NCBI GenBank assembly: GCA_037179385.1
Contig: CM074190.1
Span: forward strand, 11,180,206 to 11,244,205
Length of the DNA: 64,000 nt
Direction of reading: 5' to 3'
From: Holothuria scabra
Lineage: Eukaryota > Echinodermata > Holothuroidea > Aspidochirotida > Holothuriidae
Shown here: positions 33,534 to 46,765 of the stretch, in pieces
Position numbering within the stretch: the first letter of the stretch is position 1
Layout: every line of letters starts with the position of its first letter
The notes under the pieces: generated by a model
Seen by the model: only the letters and a program-made list of their open reading frames with translations
Told to the model about the DNA's origin: nothing
Databases searched by the model: none
Translations under genes and position numbers: made by a program

Positions 33534-34185
33534 TCTCCTCGACCTACAATCTTGTATAAGATGAGAAAAGGCTCCTCCTGCTGAGTGCCGAACTCGACTG
33601 AACTTCCCTCCCTACTCCTAATGACCTTAACTTCAGGACATTACAAATTACATTCTTGTCAAGAAGTGCGTCAATTTACTGGGTTTAACCGCAACCCTTC
33701 TACCTAGGATATTTAATAGCTGGAGTGGTATCTGACTCCAGACTCCACACTTTTCATTGACCACAGTTATGTCACTCTCTGTACCACAAATTAAACTTTA
33801 GTTTTCATGTATGACTTCTGTTTTTAAAGGGAATCATATGCTGCTACTTCATTTTGTTGCATTTATTTGTCGTATCACTTCATGAAATTATATGGATCTA
33901 CAATCATAACCAGAATGGTACAAGAAACATATGTAAGTGAGGTATTAAATATGCACAGATAAACCCTTTTGAGTTTGAAAAGAAGGCACTACCCAGAAAA
34001 TAATTAACGACCACTTACTACAGTGCAACAGTAGGAAATAAGCTGGAGAATGTTGTAGAACTGGATTTTGACTGGATTTTGATGGGATCCCTTTCAATAA
34101 TGAGAAATATTTTTTATCTTTTATTTTGGTTGTAAAGACATTTTACATGCTGTCTCCTTTCTTCTTAGAGTTTGCAGGGCTCACA

Positions 34186-34528
34186 GACACCCCAGTAGAT
34201 GAAAGGCACTATGGGGTGTAACTGGTATCTAAGTTTGTTACATGATCTGTGCCCTCAAGTAATCTGTGCGTTCGCTGTCTTCACACTGCAAGAAAAGCAA
34301 TTAACACATACTTGCCTGGCCTGTTAGCTAACCCCAAACATTACGTATGTTTTGTGTGTTTTTGTATATATATATATATATATCTGGTATAAATGCCAAA
34401 CAATTAATCAAATGTGAAATTTGACTATATCAAGTGTGCATATGCTGAGCTTTATTCCTCCCTGACCTCTAAGATGCACTATAATAAGGCAAAGAAGGAT
34501 AAGGTAAACGAAAGCAAGAAGCAAATTT
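34186..34528 (+). repeat. Dispersed repeat R6, copy 2
   Basis: Collinear with 28946-29260. A (TA)n run at about 34365-34383 is inserted in it. Confidence 0.7.
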
Positions 34529-34530
34529 TC

Positions 34531-36195
34531 ATCATGAATTGTGGTCAAAGCTAATGATCTAAATTTTACAGGGAAAACAGGCTTTATAGATCAATAGAAA
34601 GTGAAATCAGGACGATGACCAATGTCCCCCTTCCTTTTAATATCTCTAGATGCAAAATGGTGCCATGTCTGAGCTTCAAAGGCAGAAGGTTCTAGTGAGC
34701 ATTTTTACCATTATTTTGTATTGCAACCTTGGGTCATGGGTTTTCAATCTCTCCCCACTCAAAAAAAAAAAAAAAAAATACCTAACACCTTGGTGACATG
34801 CATAAAGTCCTTGGAAATGTGTTGTTCTATGTGGGACAGTTTAAACAAAACCAATGATAAACCTTCATTCATTGCACTCGTCTTCAAATCATGTCTAAGA
34901 TGGCATCCTCCTGTCAAATGCTATTATTTTGGGATAAAGGTTGATGTGTATAAGCACCCCTTTGAAATTTGTGTAGCTGATGATTCTCCCTGACCAGCTG
35001 CAAACTCAGTGGGAACAATACGAAGAATTTCCGAAAAGGAAAGATGAGGTCAAAATTAATGAGACACTGGGAAAATGAAAAGTGGCACAATTTTTTTCTT
35101 TCAAAATTGACCAGCACCATCAATTAAGGTAACAACAATGAAAAAAGGAAGCTTATAACACAAACGGGAAAGGAGCCCGAAGGTAGGTTACCATTATTTG
35201 AAGCCAAAAAATAGGTTAATTTACAGATAACATGAACGATAATTAAAGATACACAATTAGGAATAAATTGAGTATCCTGTCATATGGAGAAGTACTGGTA
35301 AGCTTTCTCAAAATATAAAAGTTATTTTAAAAGCACAGGACATGGACATCATGGTACCATGATCAAACGACCTGAAGAAAGGACAGAGAACTTTAAACCA
35401 ACCTACTTTCAAGAGAGATATTTCTTTATGAGAGATGTCATTATCAGATATTTGAAATTATTTGATCAACTGACATCTAATTATATAATATTGCTGATAG
35501 ACTACAAGACATGTACTTTTTTATCTCTCTTAGAAGCTTGTCTATAGCTAAAACACTCTTAAAAAGGTCATAAATTAAGTAATTTATCAAAAACAAAACA
35601 ATTGTCAAATTTTATTCCTATTCATGCAGAGAAATAACATGCACTTCAATGAGATGTATTGAAATTTAATTATAAGTGGTTCTAAATTTTGAGACATCCA
35701 CCCAAAATATTGAGTCCGATTGCACATCTATCTGTTTTGACTATCACTTTGTCCAACATAATGGTGTCAGAGACTTAATTGCAAAAGTATTTTTTTTTGC
35801 ACCTGTTCAGAATGCTGGTGGTATTTTTTTTTTTTATAAAGCTGTTCCATAATTCAATGTTATAATTGCAGAGCATCCCACTACCACCACCACAAGTCTC
35901 ATTTGGCTCATCCCCTAGAAAAACTCAAGGGTGTAATACTATACAGTTTCTGCCTTTAAAGCCCTCAGTAAAATAGCGGAGCCCCTTGCTGTCCATAAAA
36001 ACTTTCTAGCTATGACCTTTCTATGGTCAGTGAATAATATTTTTATTTATGTCAAAATAATTGTAACATTGACAGTTTTGTCTTGGTTTTCCTGTACCTT
36101 CTAAAGTAACCTAACAATTGAGTAGCTGGCCTCACATTTGTGTTCGCTACTGCGCAAATTTACACCCTCAGCACTCATGGTGAAATGCATTCTGG
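34531..36195. other. Intergenic, no supported gene
   Basis: Has an A run at 34761-34779. A short Pro-rich open stretch after a possible acceptor near 35872 (SIPLPPPQVSFGSSPRKTQ, then a GT) is too weak to call an exon. Otherwise nothing was seen. Confidence 0.4.
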
Positions 36196-36199
36196 GAGA

Positions 36200-36266
36200 C
36201 TCAATGGTCCCCCATTTTAATAGTTCCCTGTCTCATTGGTCTCCTAACCCTAACCCCTAACCCCGG
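36200..36266. repeat. Inverted minisatellite units plus telomere-like tract
   Basis: Two or three units of the neighbouring minisatellite in reverse orientation (ggtcccccat, tagttccctgtctcatt) are followed by cctaaccctaacccctaacc at about 36242-36261, a (CCCTAA)n-like interstitial telomeric tract, and ccccgggg. Confidence 0.8.
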
Positions 36267-36269
36267 GGC

Positions 36270-36720
36270 TAAGGAGACAGGGGACTAATGAGATGGGGGA
36301 CTAATGTGATGGGGGACCAATGAGATGGGGGACTAATGAGATGGGAGACTAATGAGATGGGGGACTAATGAGATGGGGGACCAATGAGATGGGGGACTAA
36401 TGAGATGGGGGACTAATGAGATGGTGGACTAATGAGATGGGGGACTAATGAGATGGGGGACTAATGAGATGGGGGACCAATGAGATGGGGGACCAATGAG
36501 ATGGGGGACTAATGAGATGGGGGACTAATGAGATGGGGGACTAATGAGATGGGGGACTAATGAGATGGGGGACTAATGAGATTGGGGACTAATGAGAGTG
36601 GCGACCAATGAGACAAAATAATAAGAGAGGGGAGTAATGAGCCAAGGGACTTATGAGACCATTAGGCTAAATGAGGGACCAATGAGAGGGGGGACCAATG
36701 AGAAGAGAGACTACAGAGCA
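36270..36720 (+). repeat. 16-bp minisatellite, about 20 regular units then degenerating
   Basis: The unit ACTAATGAGATGGGGG (variant ACCAATGAGATGGGGG) repeats head to tail with exact 16-bp period to about 36600. The last 120 bases decay into related words. Stops occur in all frames, so it is not coding. Confidence 0.95.
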
Positions 36721-39235
36721 GACCCTGTATACAGAATAAAACAGCCATTCTTTTTTCTAAGTGTACATTTCCATAAGCAGCTAAAATTTAAAATTGTGTT
36801 ATGTCATCAGAGCTTAATATAATTTGGAGAACCCCTGGTCAGCTTCCTTACTGCTAAATATGTCATACAGTATTGAATTAACATGTGATTACATTTCAAA
36901 AAATATAAATATTCAAAGTATGTGATTGAAAGTGATTGTTGAATGCAACATTTTAACACACTTTTTTTCCTGGTTTCTAACTTTTTCACAATATATCTGG
37001 AAATCCTCTCCAAATTACTGAATAGTTTAAGCCCAAAATATCTTTTCTCAGCTGTCCTCTCTAAATAAAAAAACACTAGGAAATAATATGGTTTCGAAGT
37101 CTTTGTGCTTGATTTGATATTTGTACATAAAAAAAGAGATAGAAAGCTTATGTTCACCGTATAATACTTATGCAAAAGTGTATTCAAACCAAACTTAAAA
37201 ATGCAACATTACTAGGTCAGTTACAATTCAATCTGTGAAAGTTAAAAAATTTTGACAGAAAGTTGTCATCTGTCGTTTAAGGAGACAAAATTAATTTATA
37301 AAAATCTAATTTTGTTACAAACATCCATCTTTTTTTACCTTTCATGACAAAAGTCTTTATTGATTGATTTCCGCTCTGCTGATATACCACCGAGACGGAA
37401 ACAAAAACGAAGAATGGAAGAAAGTTGAAAAGGCGTTAAATCTCAAAACCAATAAGATTATAGACTCTGAAGAGCAAACAACCTTACTCTTGAAATCTGA
37501 TAGAGGGTTTGTTTCACTGATGGAATTACAAAATTTTTGTCAGTATCGCAAAAAGTTAATCTGATTTGTATCGAATTGCTCTTTTTGAAACATTGCCCAG
37601 GTACAAAACGCTGTGATGATGTGCATTATATTTTACGATTGGCCCCTTTTCTTTCACCGTCAATAGCAAGAAGAGTTATGTGACATGGAAGCTTAAGTGA
37701 GGAGACAAATATTAAATGCTATTAATTTTGCAGGTCACTCGAGAACTATAAGTCTGAATTGTAACTTTTGTGAAAGTGCAACAAGAACAAGTGGATGAGT
37801 TGATACAGATGGATGTAAGAGTGTGTACTCTTGACTAAAACAGTAAACAACAAGGCAAATTCGATTGACTGCAAAGCCCATAAAGTCAGACTTGTCAGTC
37901 TATTTAGTAAATACTTACTTTTGTTATCTTTTTTTCACCAATTATCCCACATATGTTAAAATTAATCTTTGAAAATGCTATGTCGATGTGAAATCTTTGA
38001 AAAAATACTATGATAGTATAAAGCCTGACAGGACAATTTAAGTAATATCTAGTCTTGTTGGAGTTGGACATCTATTGCCATGTAACTATGAATGAAGTCG
38101 ATACTCACAGGATGACTTCAAACTGACATAGGAATATAGTGCCTCATAAACTTTAAATTGCCAAAAAGACAAAAAATAGTCTATGAACACTGCATATTAA
38201 ATAAAGGAATGGCAATTACTTTTTTCTATAATGCTCAGTGATGTTGAATGTGGAAGTAGCTTTGTTTTACAGCTTCATGTAGGCTGCTAACCAACTCACA
38301 AATGTAAAGGGATCTGTTTTTTTTAAAGACCATTTCAAATGAGATAGATTGCTATTGGGTGAAAAAAACCATGTTACATTGCTCCAGCCAGGTGTTGATC
38401 CATGTCTCCAGTGGTCGCTGAGGTTCACAATGTTTCAGCTATCTTAATGTTATCCACTTGCAAACATGCCGCTTTGACTGCGGTAAAAAAGTTGATTTTC
38501 TAACCTCAGTAATCTATTGTTCAACTGAGGTATATCAAGTTTCCAAACCTACTGCTGGAGGTCTATTATTACCACTTCACCGAGCTTCCTGTCCTCTTAG
38601 GTTGCAAAAAATTACAGTTTTTTGAGCAGGATTGTAATCAAAACCCCCTCTATGTGTTCTGCATACTGGCTAGGGTTTCTTGACTTGGATTAAATGTCTT
38701 TGCATGGAGTATTACTGTCTGTCAATCATCAAGTTGTGTAATTGGGCAAGGAAGGAAATCAAGTGTATTTTTTTACCGTAACCATTTCATCATGCATTAC
38801 TCACTGTTTTTGTCTAAGGATATCCCTGTTCAGTATATACCTTGAAAATGGCAGCAGAGATCAGACTGATCCTCTTTAATGGATGCAGGTAAGGACAGCT
38901 GATTGGTAAACCGAGCCCTTTGTGCATTTGTCTGCCACACTCCATGTAAGCATTAAAAATATGTTATAGTACAGAAACATCCTACGATATACATCATACA
39001 TCTTTGACCACATTGACCATTTTGGCTGTGCCCTTCCTCTGGCTTATTTAGAGTCCTACAAATCCTTGCTATAATTTGTTTGCCTCCAAAGTAGTGTTGA
39101 GCAATTGATATTAATGCATAAGGTCTATTTAACAGCAAAGTGTAGCGTTATTCGCATGATAAATGTAAACAGAGGGCATAGATTTAGGCTTTAGTCAGAT
39201 GCATTTTGAACTCCCTTACAAAAAAAAACCTGTGG
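36721..39235. other. Intergenic, no supported gene
   Basis: A 66-codon plus-strand stretch at 37364-37564 starts after TGA without an ATG or a splice acceptor. No repeat was recognised. Confidence 0.45.
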
Positions 39236-39500
39236 AATTTCCCATAAAAATCCCATGGGGAATTTCCCACAGGATTTGGGCACACAGGAAATGCTTCCCA
39301 TGGGGGAAAATTCCCACAGGGAATACTTCCCGTGGGGAATGCTTGACACGGGAAATGCTTTCCACCGGGAATGCTTGGCACGGGAAATGCTTGACACGGG
39401 GAATGATTCCCACGGGAAATGATTCCCCCCAGGGATTATTCCCCATGGGAATCATTCCTCTTGGGGAATAATTCCCATGGGGAATGCTCCCTATGGGGAT
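39236..39500. repeat. Degenerate palindromic minisatellite, about 17-bp units
   Basis: About 15 units vary around GGGAAATGCTTGACACG, with many internal palindromes of the type ttcccatggggaa. Several frames on both strands stay open across it, giving repetitive Gly/Pro/Ser/His frames that I regard as artefacts. Confidence 0.85.
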
Positions 39501-41682
39501 TGCATGTGAGTTTTCCTGCATTGACATGCATGTTTGTAAAGTCACTTTTTGACCAGAAGTTCCAGTAGTCCGAAAGCTGAAGAAAATGCATGGCCATATC
39601 TTTAATTTCTGCTTTCAATCATCATGTTTACAATAATGAATGCAAACCTGAAAATATTTAGCACTGATATAATGTACAATGTAGTCCTGTGGGTCACAAC
39701 ATAGTTCCATATTCAATATGTAAGGATGCATAGTTTGTTCTTTTATTTCCACATCCAAATTAATTTATCCTTCCTTTAATTTTCAGACAAAGCTTTAAAG
39801 TCCATTAGTCCATGCACTTTCCAAACATAGATTCCAACAGCTTTTAAAAACACAAATAGCCCATTCAAGTTGATATTATGGCCATGCACATATGTCTTCT
39901 TCAGTCCGTGCAAAATATATGATATTGTTACACATCGGTTGCACTTCCTTAAAGATACTTGCAACTTCTTTCCTGGCTGAATGCTGTAAGTCCTATTTTA
40001 TCTGACTGCAGAGCTTGCAGCCTCCATGCACTCTCCATGCATGACAGACAGGTTAACTTCTTCATAGCATCTGTAAATTTCATCAAGTCCAGACTAGGGC
40101 CATGCATGACAGACCCATACTATATAGAGGTATTAAGATCAAGCATTGGTCACATTACACTGGAGTGTTCCTCGAAGATGTAGCTTCATTTGAGAGCAGA
40201 AATTTGCTCTTGATAAAAGTTTGGCTTTTTTCCCTTCACTCTTCACCAGAGAGTTCAGAGGACCTTCAAAAGAACACTGTTTCTAGATTGAACATCCCTC
40301 TCTTGAAATATGCAAATGTCTTTTGCATTTCATGACTGTGATTGGTGCAGATACATATCAAAACTGAATAGTGAAACATTTCCCAAACGGATAATTAGAG
40401 GCACATTCCGGAGACAAATATTCAATAACTTCGAGACATGCAGGAAAATTTTCTTTTTTTAGGAGGCACAAACTGCATCTCAATAGCATACAGCATTCGG
40501 ATGATGCAAGTTTATACAGTAGTACAGTTTTTTCTTTTGATTTGCATCATGTGAAATCTGTGATGCTATCACAGCACACTAAATTGACATTACATTCAAT
40601 TATAATTTTGATGTCACTGCAGGAAATATTAAGCAATGTCGGTGGTTGTACTCTACATAATTATGGTGATGGGTATTGCTTCATCTACAGGCAAAGATAT
40701 TTAAACATTCCGACAATGTGAAATTTCAAGGACAAAAGTGCTTTTAACTAAAAAAGAAAAACAAAAGGAATCAGAGACAATTGTGCCCACATTTCATAAC
40801 TTTTTGTTGCTTTGTTGAAAAGCAGAAGCTTTTTTAACAAAAATAACCAATCTTTAAGTTAGGAAAAGGAATTGTGACAGAATTTGACAGACAAAGTATG
40901 GAATAGTTTTTTCTTTTTTTACAAAATTCAGGTGAAAGCCACCAGAAAGCCTTGAAAAAAATGCTGAGGGAATGTTTACCCAAAGTGCTAATGCATATGC
41001 CTTTCTTCTGTAAGCTTTTTCTCGGCTTCTAAACCTTTAAAATTGCATGTGAAACTCAATAGATATTATGCAAGTCAATGCCAACAAAAGCCTACAAATA
41101 TTTCAAAGGAGGTAAAAATATTTCTCTCATCAAAAGTTGCTGTCCTTCAAAGTTAAAACTCTGGAATAAAAACCTTTAGTTAACATGAAATGGATTAAAA
41201 CAAATCAAACAGAATAAAAACTTTTCAGCTTTTTTTCTTCAATTCCAAACAATACTACTTTTGTAGTAACAGAGCTGGCACACAATTGCACACATTAAAA
41301 TGGTCTCATCTGGCTGAGTCATCAAATCAATTTTTGATAAAACAGGGTATTGGCTTCAGACAGTGAACAATATGAAGTCGCGTAGTACCTGTGCATCGAT
41401 AATAAGAAAGTCGATGAACCAAAGTGTACGCCAACACTAAAATGCATGATCCTACATATGTTTTGCAAAAGTCTTGTCTGCACCAGTCCATAGGTTTTCC
41501 CTTTCCAGAAACCAAAAATGAGATATGTTGTTATGGGTGACTTGCCACTGACTTAGCAGACAGTAGTAAAAAACAGCTACAAGCACATTCTAACCAACCC
41601 ACTCCTGAAAAAAATCATTCATGATTATGAGAAACATGTTTGTTACTTGAAATAGTGCCATAATATAAATTGTTTCAAACAG
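39501..41682. other. Intergenic, no gene seen
   Basis: Unique sequence. The word catgcatgacagac recurs twice near 40037 and 40103. Nothing else was recognised. Confidence 0.45.
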
Positions 41683-41841
41683 CTACAATCCTCAACAAAA
41701 ATGATGGGACAAAACAAGCAATGAACGGATCACCATCCCCCACTCCCCCATTCAATGTTGCGGCAGCTCAAGACGTCCTGAAACCTCAGCATTGATACAG
41801 TGAGTGGGATTTGTCCCATGTATTTTTGTCGAGGATTGTAG
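41683..41841. mobile_element. 159 bp TA-flanked MITE
   Basis: Ends TACAATCCTCAACAAAAAT and ATTTTTGTCGAGGATTGTA pair with one mismatch, and inner atgggacaa/ttgtcccat extends the arms. TA at both tips suggests a Tc1/mariner-type element. Confidence 0.8.
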
Positions 41842-43246
41842 ACTTTCCAAGCATGTATATGACTGCCTGTTCCTTGACTCGTGTTTGAACAACTCCTTGC
41901 CTGAATTTCATTGAAGCTCAAATCACATCCAATCATAACATCAACAGTACATCACCAGGCAAAGCAGATACAAGGAACCTTTATGACTGTTGTTATAAAA
42001 AGAAATATAAATAATCCTTCTTTGATTAATTTCAAAGGCAAAGTCAAATTCCAGTTATGACAAAAAGTACAATGACCCCAAGATATCGGCCACCGATATG
42101 TTTACCACCTGCAACAATGGGAGAACCCATGACACGACTTGAAACCAGCTTTCAAAAGATGAGCCCCATTGAGCCTGTAAATGGAACCCATTGTTATCCA
42201 GGTCTTTGAGGGAAAAGCCACAATTATCCCAGAACAAAAGCCCTTAGGGTCAATAGCATAAAAACCAAATAGGATACATATTTTGTTTTAAAGATTACTT
42301 TCATCTCAGCAAATTTTAAATTAACAATAATATCAATTCATCACATTGTCTCCATGAGCTTTCAAAACCTTAAATTCTTTCAAAATGGGGAAGATTTTGA
42401 GAGATTATATACTTGGAAGAAGCAGGCCTTGAGTTTTAAATTCTCCAGGTGTGTCGTTTTATTTAATTTTAATAGATTATTATAACCTCCAAATCTTCAT
42501 CTAGGTGAGTTAAAATCACACCCCTAATGATAAATTGAAGTAACTGATGGTGAGCAAATGCACTGCCACGCCTCAAAATTCAAGGCCTGAGGAAGCTGGT
42601 TTAAAAAACAAAGAAACATAAGAAGCAAACATAAAAGAGAAACATGTCAGGAAATCAAATTTGAAATTGGCAAAAGGCTGGTATGTAGACAAGGGCAGGG
42701 TTTCTATCAAGGGGGTAAAAGGGACTTATCCCCCTCCCCCCCCCCTTTCCAAAAGAATAGAAATAGACTAGGGGTATTATTTTGGAAGTTTCCTTGAAAT
42801 CATCAGTTTCAATTATCAAACCATAAACTTTCTGATGAGTAAATAAGAGATAATTAATATATCACTGGGTTAGACCATCAACTCATTTTTGTAGAATTTC
42901 ATACTATCAGCCATACGGCCCATAAGGGACCTTTTAAAAACTTTCAGCTACTGTAGAATACCATAAACAGATCCCTAAACAATGATCACTATGTCAGTCA
43001 GCCAAATCATCAAACTTTAATTTAAGGCAAGTGCTACCTATTCTGCAACACTTCACAAAATGGACCCTATGGTCCATCTTGGGCCTTGGGTTCAGAATTC
43101 CTTACCACTCTGTAAGTACCCCTAATGGAGTATCATTATGACATATGACCAACATTATACAAGACAACTGTTCAAGGGGAACCATTTTTGTAGAATTTCA
43201 CATGCCATATGTTTTATACCTCAACATATAATCTTCTAGTTTAATC
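41842..43246. other. Intergenic, no gene seen
   Basis: Contains a C run near 42730. No repeat or coding region was recognised. Confidence 0.45.
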
Positions 43247-43515
43247 CATGATGCTAGAAGCAAATAGCAAGATGTAGCCATCCCAAGCTGGCAACTAATA
43301 ATCCAGAATGAATCTATCAGAGAACTTCCTGTTCAGCTACCTTGAGATCAATAAAGTTTAAGGCGTTTGCCCCTTCAGAGACTATTTGCTCAAAAGAGCA
43401 ACAAGGTTGGTTTAAACAGGGTTAACTGCTGCAATTACAGAGACAAGCTTCACCCTAGAAAATGGGTTTTTCTCCGGTAACATTGGCTAAAACATCCTAT
43501 TCAATTCTGGCAGCA
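43247..43515 (+). repeat. Dispersed repeat R7, copy 1
   Basis: Collinear with 46501-46765. Shared blocks are tccatgatgctagaa, atctatcagagaacttcctg, ttgagatca, agataagcttcacc-like and attggctaaaa. No coding frame is shared. Confidence 0.75.
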
Positions 43516-43645
43516 TGCAGCATGGGTTTTTCCCACGTTTGGGTCAATGATTTGTTATCCCTACTCCATTGATTATGCAGAGCATCACCCAAAAGGCCGG
43601 ACAGCCGGTTCCATTTTTAAAGTCTTTAATCTCAAGTCGAGTCAA
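43500..43645 (+). repeat. SINE-body repeat R4, diverged copy
   Basis: Shares ttatccctactccattgatt, atgc-gagcatcac, ttccatttttaaagtcttta and aagtcgagtcaaac with the copies at 25.8 and 56.2 kb. Confidence 0.55.
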
Positions 43646-45949
43646 ACCAAAATGGTTAGAGATTGTGCAAAAATTTGTGTTCTTTGTAGGTACCACATAA
43701 AGGGCATGATTTCTAGTTTTATCGATCACAGACTGTACTTGCGATAGTTATGCCACTGAACAGATTGAAAGTCCTGTTGAAGTGCAACATATTAATTCAC
43801 TTGTATCTATCTATACTTCATGTTTTAATATTCCCATAGTAGAATATTTGAGTGTACATAGCAGAAAATTAGAGTAAAATGCAGGCAACAATTAGTTTGC
43901 AAACCATCTTCAGTAATTTTTTTCAGTAATATTTCAGACATGCCCTGAATTGCGCTTTTTTTGCTTAAGTTTAAATTCTCTCTCATATTTTAATCACAGT
44001 TCACATCCTGAACATGTTGAATTGCTTCTCTTGTGAACAAGCTTCTTTGCAGACTGAATTATGCACTGGACAGTATTATAACATCAGCAAAGCTGCCAAA
44101 TAAGCTGTCTCCATTTCCCAATAGTCCACTCTGCCCCAATCAGGACTGAGGCTTGAAGTGAGCATTTTTCTTAAATTTTGGGCAACCTACATAGACAACA
44201 GAAAATGAACTCTGCAGCACAAATTTATCTATCTTTGAGATCAAAGTGGAAACTCAAGTCGTAAGAAATGTATGCATTCAGGAATTGTCTTTTACTTTTC
44301 TATCCCCCCCCCGGCCCCCAAAAGAAGCAGCTGAATTACACACCTCCCCTTCTTCCAACAATGGTGGGGCTGAGTGAAATTGTACTTACCTAACTATGGA
44401 CACAAATACTGCCTGCTCTAAACACAACAATATAATTTTTAAATTGCAACATTTGCTGCATTTGGCGGGGGGTTTTTACTTGCTTACAAAGACAATACTC
44501 TCTTTATATGTACTTATTGGCTGCTATTTTATGAAAATTTTCTTTACTTTTCATTAATCTGCACAAAAAAGTACAAAAACGACATTAGAAATGAAATTAA
44601 ATTAGGAATTACAGGGGGATTTCCTTTTTATAGGAAAATATATGATTATTATTAAAATATAGGAATATATAGGAAATAAAGGATCCTTGGGAGCCCTGTA
44701 ACTTTCCAACATCTGGGCATTTCAGTTCAACCATTTGGAGTTGGCAAGTCTACATCTCAAATACAAAGTGAAGTTCTAGACTTGGACCACATGTTTTCTG
44801 AAAAAAAACATACAATTACTCCCTAATCTGCCTTCCTTCATGCTGGGCCCTACTCTCCAATACATGCATAACTTCTGTTTACCCTTAGAAAATCTAGCAC
44901 CAGAACAATTCTTGACCAAATGTATTCATCATGATCAATGCATCTCAAACAACAATTGTCAAACCTCTCCCTGAGTAACAACCAGATTATATTACCATTC
45001 TGTTTTACCGAGTCTATCCCGGCATTAATCATTTCTACATTTTTCAGAAAACAAAAGTTCACTCAACCAACACCCATTGATTTTTAAACCTCAATCACAG
45101 AAGGCTTAATTTACATCTGACGAGATAAGCACAAAAGACTCTCAAATCCATATTCACTGCCAAACTGGAGAGAAAAGACAGTTTGATTCAATACTCCTGG
45201 GTTAGACTTCAAAAACCTATAGTGTCATAATTACCTGCCCATTGATTCTTGTAGTAGGTAGATTAAAACAACTTTAGGACAATCGATGTTTGCCGGGTAA
45301 CAATTGCAGGCATAAGATACCGACTGTTACAAATAAAAACAAACCAACCAAACACCTGTCAGTTGTGAACTTTTCAAAGCGCTGGGTGTCGATTTTAACG
45401 ACAACTGTCTCTGTGTTTATGATGACAGTGGCCATTGAGAACTATTGATCTTCATAAAGCTCTTCATATGAAAACCAAAGGCGGTGTTCTTTCATTGACA
45501 CAATGGTTATTATAATGAAGAGCTTTGTTTGTCACAATTAACTATGAATGGTAAATTGGTGTTCACATCTCCTTCAGTACAGATGTTATTGTCTTGAAGA
45601 GAAAAGCAAGGTTTAGTATTCACTTTGTCAAGCTTTTGTTGCAAGCTCTATGGGAGAGTGACCTACAAAGAAAACATATTTCTTATATCTTTTGTGATCA
45701 GAACAAGTGAATTGACTCTGCATGTAATGATTTTAGGCGGAAATTTCTCACTTGAGTAGATAGATTAAAGACTATAATTAAAAAAAAAAAAGCTCCACAA
45801 AGAAAACAAAAAGATATTTCAAAAACCAATATTGGACATGACAAGGCCAATTGGTTCTAAAGACTGGTTGATTTAGTTACACCACTAAGCTACAATTTTG
45901 AAATGAAACTACTGTATTCCGTATAACATTAAATATCACTTTTTCAACT
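43646..45949. other. Intergenic, no gene seen
   Basis: A C/G run sits near 44306 and an A run at 45779. The part 45200-45610 is repeat-free and holds ATCGAT, CACCTG and two copies of agctctt-cat / atgaagagct. It might be regulatory, but the evidence is thin. Confidence 0.35.
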
Positions 45950-45954
45950 GCAAC

Positions 45955-46200
45955 TGAAAATTTCCTTTGGAAGCCTTTGGGATAAAACCCTTTAAGCCCA
46001 AAGGATTTCAAATGGTACCATTTGGAAAAACCCTTTGCATCCACATGTCAGGATTCCCTTGGGTTCTTGATGGAAACTGGACAAATCTCTAAGGAAATTT
46101 TTAAATTACCCTTTCCAAATAGCAAACCCTTTTGAAAACCCTTTAGAAACCTTTGAAACCCTTTAGTTATTGGAAATTGGGCAAAGGGTCTCAAATGGGA
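45955..46200. repeat. Cluster of CCCTTT(G/A) words
   Basis: About ten occurrences of accctttgg/aaaccctttag-like words occur with their complements (caaatgg, ccaaagg). It is a degenerate simple or foldback repeat. Confidence 0.5.
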
Positions 46201-46500
46201 ATTATCTGCTGGGAATTAGTGAGGTGCAAGAGGCTTACCTCCACATATTTTTTCTGAATATTCACGATATATGTAGAAATCACAATTTTATTTATGCAAG
46301 AGTAGTGTCATTTCTAAGCTGTTGCTTTGCAGTTTTTCTGATTGTTGCAATGGAACAAGAAATAGACTTCACAATGGTGTTAAATATTACACCATGGGGG
46401 TGCTTAAATATATTTAAAAATTTCTCCAATCGAAGGATGGCATGATACTCTCCCTCAGGTCACCAGAGTGTTTGATCTCCTTCAAGGAAGTGCCTTCTTG

Positions 46501-46765
46501 CCATGATGCTAGAAACAAATAGCAAATTTAGGCATCTCTTATTGACCAACTCTTTGTCCAGAATCTATCAGAGAACTTCCTGTTCAGGTATCTTGAGATC
46601 AGCAAAATTTAAGGGGTTTGAACCCTTTAAGGACTATCTGCTCACTAGAGCAAGCTTGTTTGTAAACAGGATTAACGATTGGAATAACAGAGATAAGCTT
46701 CACCATGGAAAAGGCCTTCTTCTTGGGTAATATTGGCTAAAATGTCATATTCAAATCTGTCAGCA
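46501..46765 (+). repeat. Dispersed repeat R7, copy 2
   Basis: Second copy of the block at 43247-43515, in the same orientation about 3.2 kb away, with substitutions and small indels. Confidence 0.75.

Noticed and set aside
35872..35935. Pro-rich 59-bp plus-strand exon
   Set aside because: Two frames are open and no partner exon exists in phase. The splice acceptor is weak.
36270..36600. CRISPR-like regular repeat
   Set aside because: Pure 16-bp head-to-tail units without unique spacers, in a eukaryotic genome: a minisatellite.
37364..37564. 66-codon plus-strand frame with protein-like composition
   Set aside because: No ATG, preceded directly by TGA, no acceptor nearby, and no family recognised.
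39184..39618. Several overlapping Gly/Pro/His-rich frames
   Set aside because: They arise from the palindromic minisatellite and occur on both strands at once.
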